This document shows, in pieces, positions 55,301 to 64,000 of a DNA stretch of 64,000 nt. The stretch is taken from contig WHVD01000024.1 of assembly GCA_015178975.1 (NCBI GenBank), positions 682,001-746,000 on the forward strand, read 5' to 3'. Source of the DNA: Hysterangium stoloniferum. Its lineage: Eukaryota; Basidiomycota; Agaricomycetes; Hysterangiales; Hysterangiaceae. The notes under the pieces are model-generated. The model was given only the letters and a program-made list of their open reading frames with translations. It searched no databases and had not been told where the DNA came from. The translations under genes were made by a program, and so were the position numbers. Numbering within the stretch: the stretch's first letter is position 1; every line of letters starts with the position of its first letter.

Positions 55301-58111
55301 GGGATTAGCAGTCATGGTGATGAAGCAGCTGGCATTGCCATACTTGCGTGCAATTGCAAAAGAATTTTGCAGACTTTGCCTCATATCCCTTGAACCACCA
55401 GTAAATGAAGAAGGGAGTATGACCCTCTGACCGATACTATTGGGATTGATATCATCATTTGAAAAAGCATCAATGACCTGGTTGTAGAGTTCTGCACGTA
55501 TCCTTGGTTGATTTTCACTCAGAAACTTCAATCTGCTCTGTTCTGTGACTGCCCAGGCATCAACAATGTACTGCTGGAACAGCGTTTGTGCATAAAAAAT
55601 GGTTTTAGCTTCATTTGCTCTAAGAAATAGGTGATAGGCATAATATTCACACTGGGTCACCTTACGACTTTTGTCTTCTTCTTCAGCTTGTTCATACTGC
55701 TGTGCAGCCTGGGGCTGCCAATTATTATTTGCATAGGGAATGTCCCATGACCAACCACGCTCACCCCTGGGAAAGAGCATGACATAATGAAGGGGTGTAC
55801 AAATGGCCTATCCTTCATGCAATCGATGGAAAGGCCCCCCCCTTCTCTGAACAATAATATCCCTTGGATCACCCTGACCTGTATCACCATCTCCAGGCAC
55901 AATGACTGAACCGGTTGGAAGGTTGTACCGTCGGGGATCAGTAAAAGCCTTGTAACTCAGTCTAACATGTACCCTTGGAGTCTCTGCCTGTGTCCTCAAT
56001 CGCTCATGTGCCTGGCGATAGAGTACTATAAAGGGATTATATTGCTCCATCATGTCCTGCAAGTCAGAAAAGGTTTGATAGTTTAGATTCCGATTTGCCC
56101 TGTGATTCTGCCTTATCTGCAATGCATTCCCCAGTGCATCCTCATGTGCCAGTGCAGGATCATGGATGTAAAGCTGAGCATAACTGGGTGATACATCTTC
56201 CCCGTATGGGATTAAGGAACCATGCTCATGATACAATCCACCATGTATTTTAAAGACATATGGGCCCCGACCACCTTGCAAGACAGACTCATCTAATTTG
56301 ACACCAAGTGATATAAATGCAAATGCATTATTATTTGCACGAATATTTTTGTGAAATTCCTTGGCATTGTCTGTATTATCCTCAAGAAGAGACTTTAAGG
56401 TATGAGGGACTGGTTCAAATATTGGAAGGATGATCTTTCCTTGCTTGCAACACTTGCCAAACTTTGGTGTTGTCCGAGAGCTAGCTGACAGATGCTCATC
56501 ATCCATCCAGTGTAAAGCTCCACAGTGTGAACACTGTATGTTCATATGTCCCACATCATATCTTGGAAACCTGGCCTCCACAACTGGCTGCCGTCCAATG
56601 GGTAATTGTGCAACAGGAAGTGGAAGTGGAGGGATGGCTGCAGGGTCTGGAATGGCTGGGGGTGGGGCATTGACTGCAGGTAGGGCAATGGCTGGGGGTG
56701 GGGCAAGTGGGAGAATAACTGGAGGTGGAGGAATAGCTGGGGGTAGGCCCAACTGTAGCTGTTGCTGTGAATTTGCTGCTGGAAAAACAGGTGGATGGTG
56801 ATGTGGTGGTGCTAGCTGCAACATGGGTACCTGTTGTTGTGGAACTGGATTTCCAGGTGGATGGTGAAGCTGTGGTGGTTCCCACTGTACAATAGGTGGT
56901 TGTTGTTGTTGCTGTGGAACTGGATTTCCAGGTGGATGATGAAGCTGTGGTGGTGCCCACTGTACAATAGGTGGTTGTTGTTGTTGTGGAACTGGATTTC
57001 CACCTGGATGGTTATGCTGTGGTGGTGCTAACTGCAAAATGGGTACCTGTACCTGAGGTTGTGGAATAGCATTAATATGTTGCTGCTGTGGAACTGGATT
57101 TCCAGGTGGATGGTGAAGCTGTGGTGGTGCCCACTGCAAAATAGGTGGTTGTTGTTGTTGTGGAGCTGGATGGTGATTCTGTAGTGGTGCTAACTGTAAA
57201 ATGGGTAGCTGTGCCTGGACTTGTGGAACTGCATTAAATGATGCATGACTATGTTGTAGTGGAGCCGATGAATGACTTTGCTGTACTGGTGCAGGTACAT
57301 TTCCTGGTTGATTTCCTGGTTGATGACCATGCTGTGGATGTGGTGCTGATTGTAAAATCGGTGGCTGTAGTTGTTGAGCAGGTTGGTCTAATGGTGGTAA
57401 AGCATTATACTGAGCATACAGAGCAGCTACTGCAGCAGAGCCAATTGCAGGCTGGACGGCTTCAATTGGTTGCTGCAGTTGAACAGCTACATTGCCTTGT
57501 GTACAAGCTGGTGCCTGTGGCTGAACAGGTACATTTTCTGGTTGATGATCCTGCTGTATATGTGCAGCTGCATTTCCTTGTCCATGACCCCGTCCCCGCC
57601 TAATAGGTTTTTTTAATGGTGGCAAAGCCAAATACTGCCTTTGCAAGGCAGCCACTGCATCAGAACCAACTATAGCAGAGCCACCTGTAGCAGAGCCACT
57701 TGCAGCAGAGCCACTTGCAGCAGAGCCACTTGCAGCAGAGCCACTTGCAGCAGAGCCACTTGCAGCAGAGCCACTTGCAGCAGAGCCACTTGCAGCAGAG
57801 CCACTTGCAGCAGAGCCACTTGCAGCAGAGCCACTTGCAGCAGAGCCACTTGCAGCAGAGCCACCTGGCTGAGCAACCAAAAATGGATTGTCAGATTGAC
57901 CTCTACTAACAGGAAGATGAAGATCTCGGAATGGTTGAGCAGGAGGTGGTATATTAGAATTCACAGCTAAACACCGATGACGATCAGATGGAGATGTCAT
58001 TTGCAATTGTGCCCTATGCTGCCTTCGCTCCTCCTCTCGATCACGCTCAGGTGTTTGATCCATAATGATATAGCAATCACAGTAGCAGCAGCAGAGACAG
58101 AAACCCTGCAA
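52354..58111 (-). mobile_element. Helitron Rep-helicase gene, damaged
   Basis: Rolling-circle transposon protein. From 58,111 downward come a Pro/Gln-rich N-terminus with 15-bp repeats (GSAAS units) and PVPQQQ-type repeats, a Cys pair region (CSHCGALHWMD), then a Helitron_like_N Rep domain (PLHYVMLFPRGERGWSWD at about 55,770). The nuclease motif reads EFQKWGLPHMQCLIW, so the second His of HUH is Gln here. The paired-Tyr helix is KYMHKYCYKG near 54,700. The PIF1-type helicase follows (GPGGTGKSF near 53,650, [30 protein letters not shown] near 52,445). About five lesions (in-frame stops and frame changes) split it, for example the UGA just before [13 protein letters not shown] near 52,570. It is therefore not functional as read, though decay is modest. 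Confidence 0.9.
57686..57866 (-). repeat. 15-bp tandem repeat encoding GSAAS
   Basis: About twelve near-perfect copies of 'ttgcagcagagccac' inside the Helitron N-terminus. Each copy encodes Gly-Ser-Ala-Ala-Ser in the minus-strand frame, and the period of 15 keeps the frame open. It is probably a flexible linker and prone to length change. Confidence 0.9.
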
Positions 58112-58880
58112 GAGAGGGGGAAGAGAGGAGGGACAGAGAGTTGGAGTGAATTAGGCTAAAATAATCCAAAGGAAATTACAGGAAAAGGACTCACTTTCAA
58201 TACTCCACTTATACTTATAGAAAGTGGTCACAAAGGCTGTAGAGAATGCCAGGGAAAAGAAATTCAGACAAATAGGTGTAAAATAGCCCAAAAACGCGAA
58301 GATTAATGCATAAATAATTTTTAACAGAATGAGGCAAGGTACCAATACTAACCTGGAGGTATGAGCAAGAATAGAAACAGAAATCAAGGCAAAAAGACAC
58401 AGAATAGAGAGTCAATTTCACTGTATAAATAATATTTGAGCAAAAAAAGCTAAGGTTAATTACAGGGACAGGACTCACCTTCAATACTCCACTTATACTC
58501 ACAGAGAGGACTCAAAAAAGCAGTGGAGAGTCCAAGGGAAAAGAAATTGAGACAAATAGGTCTAAAATAGGCCAAAATTGGCAAAAATAATGCATAAATA
58601 TATTAACACAGCATGAGAAAGCCCAAAACATACCTGATATTATGGAATAGTCTTCAGACTGTGTTTATGAATGAGAACAACACCCAGGAAAGGGTGATTC
58701 CACTGCAAATAAATTATTTAATCATTTAAAAAAGCGAACATTAATTAATAATTGGTAGGACCTCACCACACCTTTTATATTGCCTGAGGACTTGGGAAAT
58801 GCTTCAAAGAAGATAAATGTTCAATAAGGGGGCCAGGGCCAGTGGATAGCCAGACTATACCTGCAGAATAACAACGCTTT
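58112..58880 (-). repeat. Helitron 5' leader with repeated splice-like cassettes
   Basis: Upstream of the Rep start on the minus strand are two related cassettes of about 285 bp (roughly 58,165-58,450 and 58,455-58,740). Both share 'caatactccacttatact' and 'agacaaataggt'. On the minus strand each contains GGTGAGTCC, which resembles a 5' splice site. A third GGTGAGGTCC lies near 58,765. Repeated untranslated exons or plain duplication are both possible. The right edge against the copia element is near 58,880. Confidence 0.5.
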
Positions 58881-59279
58881 GGAGCCCTAAGAAAACCATC
58901 GAGCCAGATGTATTGATTTCGGTTCTTGTTGAAGAATCGGGACAGATGGGCATTAAGCGGCTTGGATGTGGTAATGGGGAAGGTAGTTCAAAAACTTCCA
59001 AGGATGATGAGGCCTTGGTGGTTACGGCTGCAAAACGTGGTGAGAGTGACGACAAGGAGAAGGGAAAGAAGAAGAAACTAATATGTTGGAAGTGCGGGGG
59101 CGAAGGGCATATCAAGAAAATGTGCCCAAGCAAGAAAAAGGAGTCTGACGACTCTGGGAAGGGCAAGGATCAGAAGAAAGACGGGAAAGCTAAGGAAAAA
59201 GCTTACACATCATCCGATTCTGATTTAGAGTCGAATGGGGTGTTCCACGTCAACGAATTATCTTCTGAGGATTACATGC

Positions 59280-59502
59280 TGTAAGGGAGTGGCACTCCCT
59301 ACACTGTGATTTGGTAATATTTGATCCCATTGTTCACCATATCCCATTGTTCCACTCCCATTGTTCTCACTCCTATTGTTCTCATCCCCATTGTTCTCCA
59401 CTTGTATATATTTTGTACATGTGGATTATAATACAGTAGTGGTTTATTCCTCATCACTCATTCTAGTGTCTGTCTGCACCTGCAGCAGATACTAGTCTTA
59501 CA
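59280..59502. mobile_element. Solo LTR nested in the copia element
   Basis: A 223-bp fossil running TGTAAGGG..CTTACA with a TATA-like 'tgtatatatttt' and pyrimidine-rich 'attgttccactc' repeats shared with the LTR at 9,205. Flanks (ATGC against GTGC) are only an imperfect match for a target duplication. Confidence 0.7.
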
Positions 59503-62500
59503 GTGCCCAGTTTAGAAAGTGTTTCGGATTCATCGAATGAATCTGAAGTGGAGGGGGGTGAGGGAGATAATGAAAGTGACTGGTTCTCGGAAGTGGGCGA
59601 TGAGAACAACAGCTTGTTGGGTTGCGGCTGGGAAACCGAGGATTTATTGGAGGCTGGACAAAGCGAAGAATCGCTTACTGGTATTGACTCCGATTTGGTT
59701 GAGGAGGTATCTTGGACCCACGTCCTAAGGAAATGCCATGCCGCAGAACCTGTAGAAACAACTGTGAACATTAACGAGGATCGTCCAACTGAGTATCCGA
59801 GGAAGGAATTATATGACTCCGGAACAACCAGACACATCTCACCTTACCGAGAATCTTTCGACAATTTTGTTGAAATTCCTCCAAAGCCCTTTACGGTGGC
59901 AAACAAGAAGTCGTTTAATGCTGTAGGAATGGGTGAGATGGTTATTGAGGTCCCTAATGGCCTCCATACCTCGAAATTGCAGTTGATGGAAGTCCTGTAT
60001 TCTCCGGAGGTCGGTTATACATTGGTGTCAATTGGCCAACTAGATGAGCTGGGATATGAGACGACGTTTGGGGGAGGAAAATGCATCATTTGTGGGCCTG
60101 ATGGCGAGATGATTGGTGTATTCCCCAGAGGCAACAAAGGGCTGTACCGAAATGTACAGGAGCCCGATGCCGTAAACATTGTATACGACGAGGTTTCCGT
60201 GATGGAATTACATTGCCGAATGGGGCACATCGCACCCCAAACAGCTCGGAAGCTAGTGGAGAAAGGGTTAGTCACTGGGGTGAAGCTGGATACTTCATCG
60301 AATGAGCCTACCTTTTGCGAGGCTTGTACCTATGCCAAAGCAATGCATAAACCTGTTGCAAAAGAGCGTGAAGGGGAGCGGGTGAAAGAATTTGCAGAGG
60401 AAGTTTATACAGACCTCTGGGGACCATCGCCAGTCACAACCTTGGGTGGACAACATTACTATATTACATTCACGGATGACAAAACTCGACTCACTCACAT
60501 TTATCTTCTTCGGAAGAAAAGTGATGTGCTGGAGGCCTACAAAACCTTTGACGCATGGTGCGAGACCTAGCAAAGTGCATGGGTGAAAATCCTCCACTCG
60601 GATCAAGGTGGTGAATACCTAGGAAAGGAGTTTACTGTTTATCTTGAGAGACGAGGCACGAAGCAGAAACTTACCGTTCATGATACACCTCAGCACAATG
60701 GAGTTGCGGAATGGCTAAATAGGACGGTTGTGGAGAAAATTCGGGCAATGCTACATGCCAGCAGTTTACCTAAATTCCTATGGGGCGAGGCAGCTCGACA
60801 CGCCATTTGGTTAAAAAAGAGGACATCGACAAAAGCACTTGATACTTTAACACCATGGCAGGCAGCAACTGGCAAACAGCCTGATCTTCATGGGCTTCGT
60901 GAATGGGGATGTCCAGTATGGGTGCGCATTGAGGGTGGAAATAAGCTAGGTGGTCGTGTGGAAGAAGGTCGGTGGATAGGTTTTGATAATCGGAGCAAGG
61001 GAGAAAGGGTTTACTGGCCAAAGAAAAAGTCAGTAACGGTCGAATGGAATTTATGGTTCGACAAGACGAATGTAAGGGCTCCAGATACACTCGAGGGGGA
61101 GGATGATTTCCAGATTGAGTTACCAAGAGCCCAGGCCGACAATCCAATTGTCGACAATTCATCTACTCCCGATCCAAAACCTAAGGACTCACTGCTTCCT
61201 GAAAAATCTCCACCAGAACCTGTCGCAGAACGCCCAAAGTGTGTGCGTAAACCTGCACAACATGTCAAGAACATTCTTGCTGGTAAAGCGGCGGATGAGA
61301 AACCTACCCGTGGGGTTCAGTTGCCGGATCCCGAGTCTCAAAATGAGGGGGAGCATGGTCTTCACATTGATGACGATGAAGATGACGATGTGGAGTATGG
61401 TATGCTTGCAGAGATGCGAGAGGCGGAGGCAATTGAGCCGAGAATGCTTGAGGAGGCGAAACATCGTCCAGATTGGCCGTTATGGGAGAAGGCGATTGAG
61501 GAGGAGCTACAAATGCTGAAAAATGCCGGCACTTGGGAGTTAGTAGAAGCGCCTGTAGGAGCAAATATCGTTGGGTCGAAGTGGGTTTTTCGGGCGAAGA
61601 AAGACGCGGCCGGCAATGTTGTTCGTTACAAGGTGCAGCTAGTTGCACAGGGATTTTCGCAAGTACCTGGGGTCGACTACTTCGATACCTACGCTCCCGT
61701 CGCCAAGTTGGCGTCCATCCGTGCGGTTCTAGCCATAGCTGCGCACCATGATATGGAGCTTGATCAGATTGACATCAAGGGTGCGTATCTGAATGGAGAA
61801 CTTACTGGTGACGAGGTTGTCTATATGCGTCAACCTCCCGGTTATTCCAAACCGTCATTGTCATCTTCGAGGTTAGTTGCCAGGCTTCGGAAAACCTTAT
61901 ATGGTTTGAAGCAGAGTGGGCGATGCTGGTACCACTGTTTGATACAGATTCTGGTCGACGAAATGGGTTTCACCCAGTGTGATGTCGATCAAGCGGTGTT
62001 CTTCAAACGAGAGGGGGAAAAGCTGATGGTCGTTGTGGTACATGTGGATGATTGTACAATTGCAGCGACGTCAAAGTTGTTGGTGGTAGAGTTCAAGGGG
62101 GAGATTTGAAAGCACGTCGAAATTTCTGATCTCAGCGAGCTACACTGGTTATTAGGCATCGAAGTAAAGAGGGACTGTGGCGCACGTACCCTATCTCTTT
62201 TGCAATGTTCTTACATTGACGCAATCCTTCGTCGATTTAACTTAGAGGACATGAAACCGATTTCGACGCCTATGGACACCCATGTCCATCTCTCAACATC
62301 TCAAGCACCAGCTTCAACGGCGGATTTCGCATTCATGCGAGATGTCCCATACCGTGAGGCCATCGGATCGTTGATGTACGCGGTGCTGGCAACGCGCCCG
62401 GATATCGCGTTCGCAGTGACAGCGCTCTCGAAGTTTTCCAGTAACCCCGGTGTTGCTCATTGGGAAGCTGTGAAATGAGTATATTGTTATTTGAAGGGCA

Positions 62501-63071
62501 CGAAAGAGTTGTGGTTGACTTACGGTGGTGAAGTGCGGGTGTTACCTGGGTATGTGGATGCAGATGGCAGCATGGGGGAGGATCGACATGCAATTTCAGG
62601 ATTCACATTCATTATTGATGGGGGAGCGGTTTCGTGGTCGTCCAAACGGCAGGAGATAGTGTCATTATCGACAACAGAAAGCGAGTACGTGGCAGCTACC
62701 CACGCTGCCAAAGAGGCGCTTTGGATTCGATCTCTATTGATCCAACTTTTCGGCGTCACTTTTGGCACAGACGTTGAGCTCGATACACAGTCCTCAGGTG
62801 ACAGTCATGACCATCAACACCCTCCTACAACCTTATTTTGCGACAATCAGTCAGAAATCGCACTCACTAAAGACCACAAATATCATGCAAGAACGAAACA
62901 CATTGATATTCGATATCATTTCATTCGTTGGATCGTAGAACAAGGTAAAATTCGGCTTGTTTTTTGCACAACAGACGACATGGTTGCAGACACTTTAACA
63001 AAAGCTTTACCATCTCCGAAAGTAAAACATTTTGCCATCGAACTCAGACTATGCTCAGCTTGAGGGGGAGT

Positions 63072-63302
63072 GTTGGAATTGCAAGCCTGCGTGTATTCCG
63101 TCAATCGATTACCTAAACAGGTTGTATTACCAATTATGCTCATTTCGTCATTCGCTCCAATTATCTCATATACATAGCATGACATACATCTTGGAGCTGT
63201 ATTTGTATATAAATACCTTAGTTGTTGTATCTCACGAACTAACAAACCCAAAGCATTACTTCGTCTACTTAAACTTTGTGTGCACTCTTTGTATTTAAAC
63301 TA
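63072..63302 (+). repeat. 3' LTR of the copia element
   Basis: It begins after a purine tract (TTGAGGGGGAG) with TGTTGGAATTGC and contains a TATA-like 'tgtatataaatacc' near 63,207. The right edge is set by the start of family B sequence ('actaccgatgcc') at about 63,303. No second copy is in the window. Confidence 0.7.
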
Positions 63303-64000
63303 AAACTACCGATGCCATAGACCCTACGACTACCACAGTCAAGAAGGAGGGCAGGTAGTCAACGAATTTAACTCGGCCTCCCCAGATATAAACACCAATA
63401 CATTATACAGTCTCCACACTTGAGCCGTGTATTTCGGCTGTTTCAGCCCTCCTAGCGATCCTCCACCATTTGATGGGTGCTCCAAGCCTAGTGTGATTGT
63501 GACCAGTGTGACGACTGGTTGGTCAAGAAAGAAGCCAAGCTAAAAATAGAGACGATGTCTCCATATTAAATCCACAATTCAAAAAGCAGGGGTAAATAAA
63601 ATAATTTGATCTCCGAGACGTCCGAAAATCGGCTCATATACTATACACGAGTCACGTACCACAGCCCAAGGCCTCCCATGACCGACATGAACTTTAGCGA
63701 CTTGCATGTCAGATTAAGCGCCATTAAGAAGCATCCTTCCACCGCGTAACACAGGCGATCCCGATCACACATCGGATGCTTCGTTTCTCAATCGTCTGGT
63801 CTTTCTGCGTCTTTTCCCAAATAGAGGTTGTGTAGGGTATCGGCCTATATGGTTTCATTATATCTAAAATAATGAAGATAAATACTCTTATTTTTGTCCA
63901 TAAATAATTCTGAATTATCGTCCTTCCGCTGATGGCAAAATGAAAAAAAAAATAGTTTACCGATTTGTACTTTGACCATGCTCAGTGGGCTGCCTGATTT
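63303..64000 (+). pseudogene. Family B unit, 5' part, running off the window
   Basis: Leader and first exon of family B. The first codon here is GTG instead of ATG (VYFGCFSPPSDPPPFDG at 63,427). The likely first intron acceptor ('ttcaaaaagcag') is kept. A 24-bp, frame-preserving gap near 63,703 separates it from the other two copies. The window ends before the membrane exons. Confidence 0.5.

Larger units (their letters stand above)
58881..63302 (+). mobile_element. Ty1/copia LTR retrotransposon fossil, 5' end missing
   Basis: Gag tail with a CCHC knuckle (CWKCGGEGHIKKMC) near 59,090. A solo LTR is nested after it. Then protease (YDSGTTRHIS, near 59,815), pre-integrase and integrase (TDLWGPSPV near 60,410, HNGVAEWLNRT near 60,700), reverse transcriptase (VDYFDTYAPVAKL, VVHVDDCT; about 61,550-62,400), RNase H (YVDADGS near 62,550, DNQSEIALT near 62,840), a purine tract, and a 3' LTR at 63,072-63,302 starting TGTTGGAATTGC. 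Domain order PR-INT-RT-RH is copia. The 5' LTR and first part of gag are absent, replaced by the Helitron. About three small breaks plus the nested LTR disable it. It is the youngest-looking retroelement here. Confidence 0.85.

Noticed and set aside
57238-57970. Plus-strand frames opposite the Helitron N-terminus, including a repeated SRATC frame
   Set aside because: They are shadows of the Gln/Pro-rich and GSAAS-coding repeats on the minus strand.
59463-63251. Minus-strand open frames across the copia region
   Set aside because: They are antisense shadows of the pol domains on the plus strand.

Overview
The window looks like a repeat-rich, gene-poor stretch of an Agaricomycete-type fungal (basidiomycete) genome. 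The reasons are spliceable genes with introns of about 50 to 95 nt and clean GT..AG ends, a Helitron of the Rep plus PIF1-helicase kind, Ty1/copia-type elements and solo LTRs, and moderate GC with one sharply GC-rich island. I see no bacterial operon, no rRNA or tRNA gene, no CRISPR array and no telomere repeat. No gene here is one I can name with a standard symbol.

Left half (1 to about 34,380): a mosaic of one long repeat unit, called family A here. Each unit has a four-exon gene of unknown function flanked by about 2 kb of 5' block and 1 to 1.7 kb of 3' block. Copies or fragments lie on both strands: genes at 2.5-4.8 kb (+), 9.7-11.6 kb (-), 17.0-18.9 kb (-), 22.7-24.4 kb (-), 26.4-28.2 kb (+) and 31.5-33.3 kb (+), with fragments at 13.7, 14.8, 20.1, 29.3, 41.6 and 49.8 kb. 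Most are damaged. The copy at 31,476-33,306 splices into an unbroken frame of about 552 codons and is the reference member. The 5' blocks at 1-2,160 and 5,492-7,545 are inverted copies, so the first gene sits inside a large imperfect palindrome. Short hairpin-bearing inserts lie at several block junctions.

Middle (34,380 to 51,000): two further small families. Family B is a multi-exon gene for a predicted membrane protein (34,746-40,330). Its last 53-nt intron has been invaded by a 3.95-kb CACTA-like DNA transposon (36,228-40,177) with a TAA target duplication, subterminal repeat arrays and a GC-rich cargo that looks like captured host gene pieces. Family D follows it, and a second B/D pair (45,354-47,712) appears fused into one gene ending in a membrane anchor. 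A decayed copia element, a truncated family A copy and a short spliced family C lie between and after them.

Right end (51,000 to 64,000): a damaged Helitron on the minus strand (about 51,275-58,880), followed on the plus strand by a mostly complete but broken copia element (about 58,890-63,302) carrying a nested solo LTR, and then another partial family B unit. Overall the window records layered insertion, duplication and inversion, not a cooperating gene cluster. The most unusual parts are the undescribed family A gene, the intron-borne cargo-carrying transposon, and the hairpins at rearrangement joints.
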